DNA of 64,000 bases from Fodinicola feengrottensis (lineage in GTDB: Bacteria; Actinomycetota; Actinomycetes; Mycobacteriales; HKI-0501): the NCBI RefSeq assembly GCF_010993775.1, contig NZ_WOTO01000035.1:34926-98925 (forward strand). Direction: 5' to 3'. Within the stretch, counting starts at the first letter, position 1. The number at the start of each line of letters is the position of its first letter. A model generated the notes under the pieces. That model ran no database searches and had not been told where the DNA came from. It saw only the letters and a program-made list of their open reading frames with translations. Below, in pieces: positions 52,060-62,213 of the stretch. The position numbers and the translations under genes were made by a program.

Positions 52060-52422
52060 TCAGAGACCGGCCAGCGTGGAGTACTCGACGTATTCAGTGC
52101 TGACGTTTTGTTCCGCAAGCGCGTCGTAAACCTCGCGCATACGCAGGCCGTCCCACACGCTACTGTCCACGCCGTTGCCGAGTAGCTTCCGTAGGTTTTC
52201 GGCGACCTCGCCCGCCAGAGTGATCGTGACGTTGGCCGGCGTCGGGGGCTTCGGTTCGCGCGCTTCGACCGTCAGCGGGCCGTAATAACGAGCCACAGAG
52301 AGCATGCTCCGCCCATCGGTGAACACCTCGGGCTGTTCCCCGCGCGTTCTGTACGAGTCCGCCCCGTCGCTCGACTGGTACCAAGCATCCCCATCGGCGT
52401 CTGTCAGCTTGAGTAGTGGCAT
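52060..52422 (-). CDS. First early-operon protein, unknown
   Basis: 120 residues: MPLLKLTDADGDAWYQSSDG, beta-rich, then a helical part LAGEVAENLRKLLGNGVDSS. Preceded by GGAG and the 52461 operator. First gene of the long leftward operon. Confidence 0.6.
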   Translation of the reverse strand: MPLLKLTDADGDAWYQSSDGADSYRTRGEQPEVFTDGRSMLSVARYYGPLTVEAREPKPPTPANVTITLAGEVAENLRKLLGNGVDSSVWDGLRMREVYDALAEQNVSTEYVEYSTLAGL

Positions 52423-52460
52423 GTTGTCTCCTAGAGTCTGCGGCGTTGATCTGATCCTAG

Positions 52461-52478
52461 CGGATCAAAAACGATCCG
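52461..52478. promoter_or_regulatory. Repressor-type operator of the early operon
   Basis: CGGATCA-AAAA-CGATCCG differs by one base from the palindrome at 5916. It sits in the divergent region between the leftward early operon (start 52422) and the repressor. A promoter TAGGAT lies just leftward of it. Confidence 0.7.
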
Positions 52479-52554
52479 GATAGAGCTAGAGGGATCTTGT
52501 GTCAGCCGTCACGGAAATTGGGTGTCCGATATTGGTCCGAATCCGGGCGTGCGG

Positions 52555-52590
52555 GTTGTCAATAGGTCCTTCGACCTACACAATGGTGGA
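52555..52590 (+). promoter_or_regulatory. Predicted repressor promoter
   Basis: TTGTCA and CACAAT are 17 bp apart; the spacer holds AGGTC-CTTC-GACCT, a 5-bp inverted repeat that could be a second operator. Points to the repressor at 52636. Confidence 0.45.
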
Positions 52591-52635
52591 TGATGAGCAC
52601 CGGGGCGGCGGAACGGCCGCAAGACAAATCGGAAA

Positions 52636-52896
52636 GTGGAGCGTTCGCAGGTCAGCGACCTGTCGAACACGGTTGCGCTGGCGGTCTGGTACCTCATGCG
52701 CAAGAACGGGATCACGTCCGGCAACCAACTGGCTGCCGAGCTCGACGTGCCGCAGGCCACGATCAACCGCAAGCTGAACGGCCGCGGTGAGTTTGACCTA
52801 GGTGATATCGCGATACTCGCCGAGTTTTTCGACGTGAGCGCGGTTGAGCTGATCGCGGGGGCGCGTCTTGGAGGTCAGGTCACTCTAGCGCCGTAG
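52636..52896 (+). CDS. HTH (XRE-type) immunity repressor candidate
   Basis: 86 residues, GTG start. SGNQLAAELDVPQATINRKL is a classic helix-turn-helix, followed by GRGEFDLGDIAILAEFFDVS, as in short Cro/CI-like and actinophage immunity repressors. Encoded at the right end, next to the presumed attachment site, divergent from the early operon with the shared operator between. Small size, no peptidase domain, so induction would not be by RecA cleavage. Confidence 0.8.
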   Translation: MERSQVSDLSNTVALAVWYLMRKNGITSGNQLAAELDVPQATINRKLNGRGEFDLGDIAILAEFFDVSAVELIAGARLGGQVTLAP

Positions 52897-52984
52897 CGGG
52901 TATTTCAGTGGATCCAGGTTGACCCGCACGCATGGGGCATGCGGGGCCAAACCGGGACGGTCGGTGGCTGGAGTCAAGGAGTGG

Positions 52985-53886
52985 TTAGTTTTGCCGCACT
53001 AATGCGGAGAACAGGTCGAGCGTACGGGCGCGGTCGGCGTCGGAGCCGACCGGAAAGGCGATGAACTCGGTGGCACCGGCGTCGAGTTGGCGCCGCAGTT
53101 GCCGCTCGACCGAGGCCTCGTCGCCCGCGATGACGACGTCCGCTACGCCGTCGACGCCTTCCCGGTCCAGCATCGCGCGGTAGTTGTCGAGAGTGGCCGC
53201 CAACCCGAAGGTCTCCGCGACCCAGGTCCGTACGGCCGCTTCGTCGCTGGTCACCGACACGATGACCCCGGCGACGATCCGCGGCGCCGGCCGCCCGATC
53301 GCGGCCTTGGTAATCGTCGGTACGACGTGGTCCGCGAGGGTCCGGATACCGGCCCAGTTGGTGATCGTGCCGTCGGTCAGCTCGCCGGCGATCCGTAGCA
53401 TGGTGGGGCCGAGCGCGGAGATCAGCAGCCCCGGCGGTTGCGCCCCGGGGACCGCGACGGTGCCGGTCGCGGTCAGGGTCTCGCCGGCGTAGGACACCGT
53501 CTCGCGCGCAGCAGCGGTGCCAACGCGGTCAGGTATTCGCGCAGGTGGCGGGCCGGTCGCTGGTACGAGATGCCGAACCGGCCCTCGACGACCGGCCGGT
53601 GGCTGACCCCCACCCCGAGGCTGAGCCGGTTGCCGACCGCAGCCTGCGTAGTGAGCGCCTGGCTGGCCAGCGCGACGGGGTGGATGGGGAAGCTCGGCAC
53701 GATCGCGGTGCCGAGCTCGATGCCCGGCGCTTCACGGCCGACCGCGGCCAGCGTGGTCAGCGGATCCCAGCCGTAGTGCTGGCCCATCCAGAATCCGGCC
53801 AGGCCACCGGCGGCCGCCGACTTGGCTTGCGCGGCGATCTGGTCGAAGGTCAGACCTCGTTCGTCGATCAGCAGTCCGATACGCAC
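52985..53886 (-). CDS. F420-dependent LLM-class oxidoreductase, frameshifted
   Basis: About 300 residues, luciferase-like monooxygenase fold. GTG 53886 with AGGAG five bases before. RIGLLIDERGLTFDQIAAQA, FWMGQHYGWDPLTTLAAVGR and IELGTAIVPSFPIHPVALAS in the first frame; a break at about 53495 (CGCGCGAG), then VSYAGETLTATG and ISALGPTMLRIAGELTDGTI. Acts on an unknown substrate with F420 or FMN. Divergent from the TetR gene with a palindrome between, so probably its target. Confidence 0.82.
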
Positions 53887-53894
53887 GAGAACTC

Positions 53895-53922
53895 CTAAGT
53901 GGAGGAATTTTCCTCCGCTTAG
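53895..53922. promoter_or_regulatory. TetR operator
   Basis: CTAAG, T, GGAGGAA, TT, TTCCTCC, G, CTTAG: a 28-bp palindrome with one mismatched pair, in the 69-bp gap between divergent oxidoreductase and TetR genes. It overlaps the oxidoreductase ribosome site region. Confidence 0.8.
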
Positions 53923-53955
53923 CGTACGGTGGTTGTCCGGTGCTTTGCTAGTGCG

Positions 53956-54581
53956 ATGGCCGAGACACTGCGGGCGGACGCTCTGCGCAACCGTGAGCAG
54001 ATCCTGGCCGCGGCTCGCCGGCTGTTGGTCGAGTACGGCCCCGACCATCCGCTGGAGGACATCGCTCGGGCCGCCGGCGTCGGATCGGGACACTCTACCG
54101 CCGCTTTCCGGACCGTGCCGCGCTGGTTGACGCGGTTATCAGCAATGGCATGGACCAGTTGGTGGCGGCGGCCGAGACGGCGTTGGACGAGGAGCCGGAC
54201 GCGTGGTCCGCGCTCTGCCGGTTCGTACGTTTCTGCGTTTCGATGCGGCTCGGTGGCTTGTCATCCGTCATCGACGCGCAGCGACATGAGGCCATCCGGC
54301 TGCAGCCGGAAACCATCCGCCGCCGGCTGGTCCTGACGGCGGCGCTTGGTCGAATGGTGCGGGACGCCCAAGCCGACGGCATGCTGCGTACGGACGTGGA
54401 TGTTGGCGACATCGGCATGGTGATCAACGTCCATGTCCGCCAGTCGGCGGGCCTCGCGCACCTCGAGGCGTCAGTGGACGCACGGCTGGCGGAGCTGCTG
54501 CTCGCCGGCCTACGCGCCGCCGCGGAGCCGGAATTCCCGCTGCCCGGGGTGCCACTCACCGGCCCCGATATCGGCGGCTGA
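53956..54581 (+). CDS. TetR-family regulator, frameshifted
   Basis: About 208 residues. NREQILAAARRLLVEYGPDH and IARAAGVGSG in the first frame; a G lost from GGGG at about 54089, then TLYRRFPDRAALVDAVISNG finishing the TetR HTH, and a C-terminal helical ligand domain (SALCRFVRFCVSMRLGGLSS) to 54581. Probably represses the divergent oxidoreductase through the 53895 palindrome. Confidence 0.85.
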
Positions 54582-54585
54582 ACCG

Positions 54586-54929
54586 CTAGTCGGCCGTTTC
54601 GGCGAGGATCCGGCGCTCGGTGGCCCGCTCGACGAAGACCGAGGCGAGTGGGGGATGACGCCGGCGAGCATGACCAGGATCGTCCGCTTCATCGGCCAGC
54701 CGAGTTTGTTGCTCAGGTCGAAAACGCACAGCAGATAAATGATGTAGACGAGGCCGTGCGCCGGCCCGACCAGCCCGACCACGGTCGGATTGTGCGCGAA
54801 ATATTCCAGTGGCATCGCGACAAAAAGCAGGACCAGCAGGCCAAGTGCGGTCAGATACGAGAAAATCCGGTAACGCAACAGCGGCCCACGCAACTGCTGG
54901 TGGGTCATTCGGGTTTGGGTGTCAGTCAT
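54586..54929 (-). CDS. DUF3817 membrane protein, frameshifted at end
   Basis: About 114 residues, three membrane segments: RIFSYLTALGLLVLLFVAMP, GLVYIIYLLCVFDLSNKLGW, TILVMLAGVIP; after an indel at about 54651 the end reads ASVFVERATERRILAETAD. DUF3817 proteins are integral membrane proteins of unknown role. ATG overlaps the upstream gene. Confidence 0.78.
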
Positions 54930-55295
54930 CCTCCGCCGCCAACCGAGCCAAGTAGTCGTTGTAGCGAGCCAATTCCTGGTCATCGTCGTCCGCAGGGGGG
55001 CCGCGCTGCCGGCCTTGACCAGCACCGGCGGTCGTACGACCGGAGCCGGCTCGGGTTCAGCGGTCGCGACCGGCTCGGCGGGCTTGGCGAGCTGTCGGGC
55101 CTCCAGCTGCATCATCCGGAACCACGCCCAGACCACGAAGATCGCGAAAAGCGGCCACTCAAGGGCATAACCGGCATTCTGCAGGGTGCCGGTCGGCGAG
55201 CCGGCTCGGTACCACTGCCACCAGGCGCCGCCGACGCAGATCGCCAACAACACCAGGGCAGCGACATGCTTCCAGAGCCATCGCCGCGAGAACAT
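54922..55295 (-). CDS. Membrane protein, actinobacterial conserved, frameshifted
   Basis: About 124 residues: MFSRRWLWKHVAALVLLAIC, WWQWYRAG, LEWPLFAIFVVWAWFRMMQL, Pro/Ala linker, then after an indel at about 54998 PPADDDDQELARYNDYLARL. Two membrane helices and an acidic tail; often annotated loosely as a regulator. Coupled with the DUF3817 gene. Confidence 0.7.
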
Positions 55296-55353
55296 CACTT
55301 GCCGCACGTCGAAGAGCCTAACCGGTGCCAACTGAGAGACCGCTGGGAGAGGC

Positions 55354-56618
55354 TCAGACGTACGCCTTCGCCGGCTTGACCATGGCCCGCACGGTCTTGC
55401 CGTCGTGGAATTCGCCGATCGCGGTCATCTCCCACCCGCCGCCAGCCCGGCGCAGCGTACACATCACCACGCCGGTGCTGTCCTTGGTGCCGGACAGGTC
55501 GAAACGTACGAGCTCGTCGCCAGTCACGTCGTCCAGCAGCCGGCACCAGGCCGCCCGCAGCGTGCTGAACTTCTGGCCGGAGAAGCTGTTGACGGTGAAC
55601 ACCAACGAGGTGACCACGGCCGGGATCCGGGTCAGGTCGACGGTGATCTGCTCGTCATCCCCGCCGTGCCCGCCGACCAGGTCGTCGCCGGAGTGCTGGA
55701 CCGCGCCGCCGGCGCCCTTCTTCGACATGAACCAGACCTTGTCCACGTCCTTGCCGAGCGCGTTGAACAGGATCACCGACGCGTCGAGGTCGATGGACCG
55801 GCCCGATCCGGCGGCCCAGCCCAGACCCATCCGGACCCGTACCAGCGGCGGCGCGCCCGTCTTGACCAGCGAGACGCTTTGGCCTTTCTGCAGCGAAACG
55901 CGGCCCTTGTCGAGGTTGATCCGGCCACCGGCGGCTGGCTCGGGCCGCTTCTGGTACGCGGACTGTTGCGGCGCGGCGGCGGGCGGCTGCTGGTGCGCGG
56001 GCGGGCCTGGCGGAGGTGCGTACGGCGCTGCACCTGGTGGCTGACCGTACGGCGCCGGTGGTTGCCCATAAGGCGCTGCTGGCGGCTGGCTCGGCGCTGC
56101 CGCGCGGGTGGATGGTACGCCGGCGGTGGCGCGGGCGATTCCTCGACGCTGATACCGAAATCGGTGGCGATCCCGGCGAGGCCGGTGGCGTAGCCCTGGC
56201 CGACCGCGCGGACCTTCCACGCGCCCTGCCGGCGGTAGACCTCAACCAGCACCAGCGCGGTCTCACTGGCCAGCCCGGTCGGTACGAAATGGGCCACCGG
56301 GGCTCCGCCGGCGTCGGTGACGGTGGCCGCGAGGCCTTGTACGGACGCGAAAGTGCCGGTCCCGTCGACGGTCGCGGTGATCACCACCTTCTCGATCTGC
56401 GCGGGCACCGCCCCGAGGTCCAGCCGCAGGGTCGACGGCGGCTGCAGCGTGACGCCGGGAGCCGAAGGTTGGTTGAAGAACACGAAATCGGCGTCCGATC
56501 GCACCTTGCCGGTCGCGGTGACCAGCAGCGCCGCGATGTCCAGAGCCGCCGAGGCAGTCGCCGTGATGACCACCGCAGCGCCGGGCAGCGCCGTGTTAGC
56601 GCCTTTGGTCAACTCCAC
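55354..56618 (-). CDS. Double TerD-domain protein, frameshifted in linker
   Basis: About 421 residues. GTG 56618 with AAGGAG. Domain 1: VELTKGANTALPGAAVVITA, ASDADFVFFNQ-type strand; Pro/Gln/Tyr linker with a break at about 56105 (CCGCGCGGC); domain 2: GRINLDKGRVSLQKGQSVSL, IDLDASVILFNALGKDVDKV, GGDDEQITVDLTRIP with the calcium-binding acidic loops typical of TerD. TerD proteins respond to tellurite and envelope stress. Domain 1 has fewer acidic ligands. Confidence 0.82.
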
Positions 56619-56738
56619 CACGCACTCCTTTTCACCGTTTGCGGCAACCCTACGACCCGGATGCCAGTGCCGGAGACCGAAACTGGCGAGCCATCGGTGA
56701 CCGGCGGCATAGACTCGGCACATCACGAGGAGGACACC

Positions 56739-57850
56739 ATGAGCGCTGGAGATGCCGCGCGGGCGAAGAGTTTGTCGGACCGGGCCCGGTTCCCGGGGAT
56801 CAGCCCGCGGGCGTACGAACATCCGGCCGACCGGGGCGCGCTGGTCGCGCTGCGGTCGGTGCCGGGGTTCGACAAGGTGCTCCGGGCGATTTCCGGTGCG
56901 GTCGGGGAGCGGAGCGTGCGGCTGCTGGCCCTGGCCTCGCACATCCGGGTGTCGCCGCGCCAATATCCGGTGCTTGACCAGCTCCGAAACGAGACCGCGA
57001 CGACGCTGGACATCACCCCGGTGCCGGAGATGTTCGTGGTCCGCGACCCGGTCCCGCAGGCGATGGCGATCGGCCTGGACACGCCGATCATCACCATCAC
57101 CACCGGGCTGCTGGAGCTCTGCGACGAGGACGGGCTGCGGTTCGTCATCGGCCACGAAATGGGTCATGTGCTGTCCGGTCACGCGCTTTACCGGACGATG
57201 TTGCTGTGGTTGATCCAGCTGGCCCAGAATTTCGCGTGGTTGCCGCTGGGTTATTGGGGCTTGCGGGCGATCATCATGGGTTTGCAGGAATGGTTCCGAA
57301 AGTCGGAGCTTTCCTGCGACCGGGCCGGCCTGCTGTGCGTGCAGGACGCCAAAGCCGCGCTGCGGGTGCACGCGGTGCTGGCTGGCTCGACCGACCCGGA
57401 CGAGATGGACGTGTCGGGATTTCTGGGCCAGGCCGAGGAATACGAGTCCGGCGGGGACATTCGGGACAGCATCCTGAAACTGCTGCACCTGTCCGGGCAG
57501 ACCCACCCGCTGGCCGCGATGCGGGCCGCCGAGCTGCAGAAATGGGCCGGCAGCGAGGCGTACGAGCGGATCCTGGCCGGGGACTACCGCGCCGGTCCGA
57601 CGACGCGAGCACCCCGATCAGCGAGGAGGTCAAGGCGGCCGCCCAGTCGTACAAGGAAGCGTTCACCACCTCGCGCGACCCGCTGAACAAGGTGGTGAAC
57701 GACGTGGGTGGCATAGTCGTCGGCGCCGCGTCCCGCGTTCGCGACTGGGTCCGGACGCCGTCCTCCGGCAGCACACCGCCCTCGGGCGGCACGAACGGCT
57801 CCGACCGTACCGACCGCGACGACAGCGGCGGCCCCGACTCACCGAACTGA
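56739..57850 (+). CDS. M48-family metalloprotease, frameshifted at C-terminus
   Basis: About 370 residues. GGAGG before the ATG. Zinc site HEMGHVLSGHAL, third ligand in SELSCDRAGLL, two hydrophobic segments nearby; after a lost G at about 57598 the tail reads ASTPISEEVKAAAQSYKEAF. Similar to HtpX/Ste24-like integral membrane proteases in stress response. Confidence 0.82.
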
Positions 57851-57855
57851 GATCG

Positions 57856-58821
57856 TCAGAGGCTTGCCGGCAGGCCGAAGGCCGGGAACAGGCTCGGGTC
57901 GTGGAAGGCCACGACGTGGGTGACGCCGGTCGCGGTCACTGTCAGGACCTGCAGGGACTGCGGGTGGTGGCCGCCGTCCGGGCCACGCCGATAAGTGCCG
58001 AAGGCCGGCTGTCCGTTCGCTGACGTCGGCACCATTCGTACGGCGCCGCGAGTGTGCAGCGCCTTCGCAGCGAGGAAGCGGACGACCAGCTCGCGACCGG
58101 TGAACCAGGTCAGGTGCGGCGGCATCTCCAGCGCGGCTTCCTCGGTCAGCACGTCCATAAGGGCGGTCATGTCGGCGTTTTCGAAGGCGGACGCATAGCG
58201 GGGTGAGCAGCACCCGCAGCTGTTGGTCGCTCGGCTCGCTGACGTCCTCCTCGATCAGCGCTGCCCGGCGCAGCTGGGCGCGTGCCCGCTGCAGCGCGCT
58301 CGCCACCGCCGCGGTGGAGGTGAGGTGCGAGCAACTCCGCGACCTCGGCCGCGCGCCATCCGAGCACGTCTCGCAGGATCAGCACCGCGCGTTGGCGGGG
58401 CGTCAGGTGCTGCAGCGCGGCGATCAACGCCAGCCGCATGCCCGCCCGGGCCGTGTGGACGGCCGCCGGGTCGTCCGGATACGGCTGCAGCCAGGCTGTC
58501 TGCGGTGACGCCGTGATCAGGGCGGCTTCGCTGTCCGCGGAGGGGCCGCCAAGGCCGGACGGCAGCGGTCGCCGGCCGCGAGTTTCCAAACGCCCGCAGG
58601 CAGGTGTTGGTGGCGATCCGGTAGAGCCACGTACGCAGCGAGGCCCGACCCTGGAATCCGTCGTACGACCGCCAGGCCCGCAACAACGTCTCCTGCAGTT
58701 GGTCCTCCGCGTCGTGCAAAGAGCCAAGCATCCGGTAGCAGTACGCGAGCAGCTCCGCCCGGAACGGCGCGGTGAGGTGGTCGAAGTCCTCGTCCGCCGA
58801 GGTCACTGCTGCTGGCCGCAT
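57856..58821 (-). CDS. Sigma-70 family factor with SnoaL domain (SigJ-like), three frameshifts
   Basis: About 322 residues. Region 2: LLAYCYRMLGSLHDAEDQLQ, LRAWRSYDGFQGRASLRTWL; linker PLPSGLGGPSADSEAALI; region 4: RLALIAALQHLTPRQRAVLI, LGWRAAEVAELL; then LQRARAQLRRA and a C-terminal SnoaL-like domain (EMPPHLTWFTGRELVVRFLA; GQPAFGTYRRGPDG). Breaks near 58585, 58315 and 58195. Sigma factors of this ECF41/TIGR02960 type use the C-terminal domain for control. Confidence 0.82.
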
Positions 58822-58965
58822 CGCCGTCCTCCGTCGCTCGTGCACCGGTCTCCACTCGTACAGACCCGGACCGGGCGGCGAAGTAATCGGCTCGCGCCCG
58901 GCCAGTTCCGCGGACCGCTCGGATCGATATCGGTGACTGTGCCACATCCGATCCGGAGGATAGAC

Positions 58966-60368
58966 ATGACAACGAAACAGCGCTGGGTGCTCGCGCTGAC
59001 CTCAGCGGCGTCTTTCATGATCGCGCTGGACACCACCGTGGTGACGACCGCCCTCAGCACGATCCGACGAGATCTCGGCGCGTCCGTGGAGACCCTTGAA
59101 TGGGTGGTCAACGCGTACGTGCTGACCTTCGCGGTGCTGCTGCTCACCGGTGCCGCGCTCGGTGACCGGTTTGGCCGGCGGCGGATGTTCGTGGCCGGGC
59201 TCGCGACTTTCACGGTCGCCTCGGCGGCCTGCGCGTTGGCTCCGACGATCGGCCTGATGATCGCCGCCCGGGCGGTCCAGGGCGTCGGTGCCGCGCTCGT
59301 CCTGCCGTTGGCGATCACCCAGCTCAGCGCCGCGTTTTCAGCTGAACAAAGGGGAAAAGCGCTGGGCATCTGGAGTGGCATCACCGGCCTGGCGACCTTT
59401 GGTGGGCCGTTCATCGGCGGCGCGGTAGCGCAGGGTTTGGCCTGGCAGTGGATCTTCTGGATCAACGTACCGGTCGGGCTGCTCGCGGTCGCGTTCACTT
59501 TCTTGCGGATCAACGAAAGCCGTGGGCCGAACCGCGGCCTCGACGCCGGTGGGGTGGTGCTGGCGATTGGCGGGTCGCTGGGGCTGGTTTGGGACTGGTA
59601 CGGGGAAACGCTGCCGGCTGGGGCAGCCTGGAGGTGGTCGCGTCGCTGACCGTTGGGGTGGTGTTGGTGGTTGCCTTTGTCGGCTGGGAAATTCGTAGCC
59701 TTACGCCGATGCTGCCGATGCGGTTCTTCGCCGTCCGCGGGTTCAGCAGCGCCAACGCGGCGAATTTCGCCATGATAGCGGGCATGTACGCGACGCTGTT
59801 CTTCCTGGCGCAGTATTTCCAGACCGCGCAAGGCGATGGACCGTTGCTGGCCGGGCTGCGGATCATGCCTTGGACCGGCACGCTGATGGTGTGCGGGCCG
59901 GTGGCCGGTCGGCTCGCCGACCGGTTCGGTGAACGCGGCCCGCTGCTGGCCGGGTTGCTGCTGCAGGCGATCGGCAGCGGCTGGTTGGCGCTGATTATCT
60001 CGCCAGATCTGGGTTATGGGTGGATGCTGCCGCCGATGATTCTCGCCGGCTGTGGAATCTCGATCGCGATGCCGGCCGCGCAGAAGGCCGTCGTCGGTGC
60101 CGTTCGTCTGGAGGAGATCGGCCCGGCGTCCGGAGGTTTCAGCATGCTACGCCAGCTCGGTGGCATGTTCGGTATAGCGATCGCCGTCGCGGTTTTCGCC
60201 GCGGTCGGGAGCTATGCCTCACCGCACGATTTCTCCGGCGGTTTCGCGGCCGTACTCACCGCCGTCACCCTGTTCGCGGTCATCGGCGCCGCCTGCGCCG
60301 CCGCGCTGCCGGGCCGCTCACGCACCGCCCCGGCCGTTTCCGCACCGACTGTTTCGGTCGCCAGGTGA
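58966..60368 (+). CDS. DHA2-type MFS drug transporter, frameshifted
   Basis: About 467 residues, 14 membrane segments predicted. GGAGGA before the ATG. SFMIALDTTVVTTALSTIRR, motif A GDRFGRRRMFVAG, motif C GIWSGITGLATFGGPFIGG; a G lost at about 59595 links LVW to GLVRGNAAGWGS and the second half. Proton-driven efflux of cationic drugs, substrate unknown. Divergent from the sigma gene. Confidence 0.85.
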
Positions 60369-60381
60369 ATGCCCCGCCGCA

Positions 60382-60828
60382 TCAGGCGGCCGGATATTCC
60401 TCGGCGTCGGCTTCTTCGAGGTCTGCTTCCAGCAGTTTTCCGGCCATCACAAGGGAAGCGATCGCCGAGCCGCCGGCGAGGCCGGCTACCAGCCAGCGGT
60501 TCACCCGGGGCAGCCGTCGCCAAGACAGCAGCGTGGCGGCGAGGTCGGCGAGGTCGGCCACTCCACCGAAAGCGATCCAGCGGGACGCCGAGACGAGAGT
60601 GTCGTCGTTTTCCTGCTCGCCCATCGCGGTCAGCGTGCCGAGGCCGAGGACCACGTCACGGCCGCCCATCGCGCGGGCCAGGACCTTGGTGCCGGTGTGT
60701 TCCGCGTCGGCGCCCACCCACGTACGCCCGAGCAGTCCCGGAGCGACCAGAGCGGAGAGGCCCAGCACGGTCCGGCCGACAGCTAGCCAGCGGGCGCCGA
60801 CGGCGGCTTGGGCGGGAGTGACCTTCAT
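60382..60828 (-). CDS. Conserved membrane protein
   Basis: 148 residues, intact. Several moderately hydrophobic helices: TVLGLSALVAPGLLGRTWVG, DVVLGLGTLTAMGEQENDD, LVAGLAGGSAIASLVMAG. Actinobacterial DUF-type. Overlaps the SURF1 start region. Confidence 0.65.
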   Translation of the reverse strand: MKVTPAQAAVGARWLAVGRTVLGLSALVAPGLLGRTWVGADAEHTGTKVLARAMGGRDVVLGLGTLTAMGEQENDDTLVSASRWIAFGGVADLADLAATLLSWRRLPRVNRWLVAGLAGGSAIASLVMAGKLLEADLEEADAEEYPAA

Positions 60829-61595
60829 ACCTCCACTTTGTCACGACCAGCCAACACCGGCTGCGTGGTTGTCTCACGCCGACGCTTGCGCACCTCCAGC
60901 ATCGCGAGCAACACGAAGCCGGCCACCGCCATGATGCTGAACGTGAACCACTGATACGCGTACGACTCGTGGTTGCCCTCGTCCAGCGCGCCCTGCGGGA
61001 TCGCCTCCGGATATTTGCCGGTGACGGCCGGATTCTGGCTCACCAGCTCGACATATCCGTCGTACGTGGGGGCGCCGATCGCCTTGCCCAGCGCGCGGCC
61101 GCGTCGATCCGGGTCACCGAGATCATCCCGCCCACGCTGGACTGGTGCGTGTCGCCGGGCTCCGGCAGCCGGATCCGGCCGGTCACGGTGACCATGCCGT
61201 CCTTGCCGGCGATCGGCGCCGGCACCGGCTGCTCCTTCGACGGGTTCTCGCCCGAACGGGATCCAGCCGCGGGCGACCAGCAGTCGGGTTCCGTTCGAGG
61301 TGACCAGCGGGGTCACGATGTAGAGGCCGTTGTCGTCGGCGATCTGTCGGTAGCGGACCAGGATCTGGTGGCCGGTGTCCCAGCGGCCGGTGGCCACCAC
61401 CGAGCGGTATTCGATCTGGGTGGTCGGCGCCTTGTCCGTACGCATCAGTTGCTCGACCGGCGTCGCGGTGGCCGACCGGGTGGCGAGGATGTGCTGGTTC
61501 TCGTCCCGCACCCCCTGCAGCCGGCCCAGCTGCCAGAACCCGAGTGCCACGAACGTCACCGCCATCACGATGACCAGGAACCCGAGGAGATCCAT
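60825..61595 (-). CDS. SURF1-family protein, two frameshifts
   Basis: About 257 residues. N-terminal membrane helix (FLVIVMAVTFVALGFWQLGR), TTQIEYRSVVATGRWD, LYIVTPLVTSNGTRLLVARG; the middle, PAPIAGKDGMVTVTGRIRLP, lies in another frame between breaks at about 61250 and 61090; then LGKAIGAPTYDGYVELVSQ and a C-terminal helix. SURF1 assists cytochrome c oxidase assembly. Confidence 0.82.
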   Translation of the reverse strand: MDLLGFLVIVMAVTFVALGFWQLGRLQGVRDENQHILATRSATATPVEQLMRTDKAPTTQIEYRSVVATGRWDTGHQILVRYRQIADDNGLYIVTPLVTSNGTRLLVARGWIPFGREPVEGAAGAGADRRQGRHGHRDRPDPAAGARRHAPVQRGRDDLGDPDRRGRALGKAIGAPTYDGYVELVSQNPAVTGKYPEAIPQGALDEGNHESYAYQWFTFSIMAVAGFVLLAMLEVRKRRRETTTQPVLAGRDKVEV

Positions 61596-61979
61596 TTCGG
61601 TTTGCGAAGAAACGCCAGCACGCGATCACCGTACGCCGGCCCCCCCCACCCGCCACTGCCCTCAGTCCCGCTCGTTTGTCCGCGTCGACGCGATGCGTGC
61701 GTTGGGCCTGGGTTCACCTCACTCGGGTGTTGATCTTGAAAGTTGGCACCCAGCGGCCATGGTCGTTGAGTGCGGCACAATGTCCCGCAGTCGACGTCGA
61801 GTGCGGGACATTGTGCCGTGGTCGATGAGCGGCCGGCCTTCCAGCGACGCGAAGAGTGGCCCGGACGAATGACAATCCACAATGGATAGTCATGACGTTG
61901 GTCAGTGTTATGGATGGGTGTTCTCTGCGTAACGTGGATGGTGGGGTTGATCCCGCTATTCAGAAGAGGTAATGCATCT
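61596..61979. other. 384-bp intergenic region with long palindrome
   Basis: No gene seen. Holds the 46-bp palindrome at 61773 and the leader of the secreted-peptide gene. Confidence 0.6.
61773..61818. repeat. 46-bp near-perfect palindrome
   Basis: CGGCACAATGTCCCGCA (61773-61789) pairs with TGCGGGACATTGTGCCG (61802-61818); the middle TCGACGTCGA is itself a palindrome, with only one G-G mismatch. Could be a REP/MITE-like element or strong hairpin. Confidence 0.85.
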
Positions 61980-62213
61980 ATGTTGACAAAAAAAATAATG
62001 GTCGGCGCGGCGACTGGTGCGCTCGCGATGGGTTTGCTGGCGGCGCCCGCGGCGGCGGCGCAGCCAGCGGACTGGGTTTTCAGCCACCAGACATTTTCCA
62101 GCAGTGACGCCTGCGAACAGGGCGGCCGCGCTGACAAGCAGGCGGACCGCAACATCAAGGCCTTCAAATGCACCCAGGACGGTGTCTGGTACTTGTGGCT
62201 GAACTACACCTGA
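61980..62213 (+). CDS. Small secreted protein
   Basis: 77 residues: signal peptide MLTKKIMVGAATGALAMGLL then AAPAAAAQPADWV, mature part of about 48 residues with two cysteines (DACEQGG; KAFKCTQDG). Resembles small actinobacterial secreted peptides of unknown role. Convergent with the reductase gene, overlapping its stop region. Confidence 0.7.
   Translation: MLTKKIMVGAATGALAMGLLAAPAAAAQPADWVFSHQTFSSSDACEQGGRADKQADRNIKAFKCTQDGVWYLWLNYT

Larger units (their letters stand above)
1230..52984. mobile_element. Integrated temperate siphophage (about 51 kb)
   Basis: Outer limits are the host ligase stop and the host oxidoreductase stop. Between them stand integrase, repressor, terminase, portal, HK97 capsid, tail tube, tape measure, lysis cassette, primase-helicase, phage DNA polymerase and many overlapping small genes, in the canonical order of an actinobacterial siphovirus. 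Base composition is visibly less GC-rich than the flanks. Attachment cores were not resolved. Confidence 0.95.
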
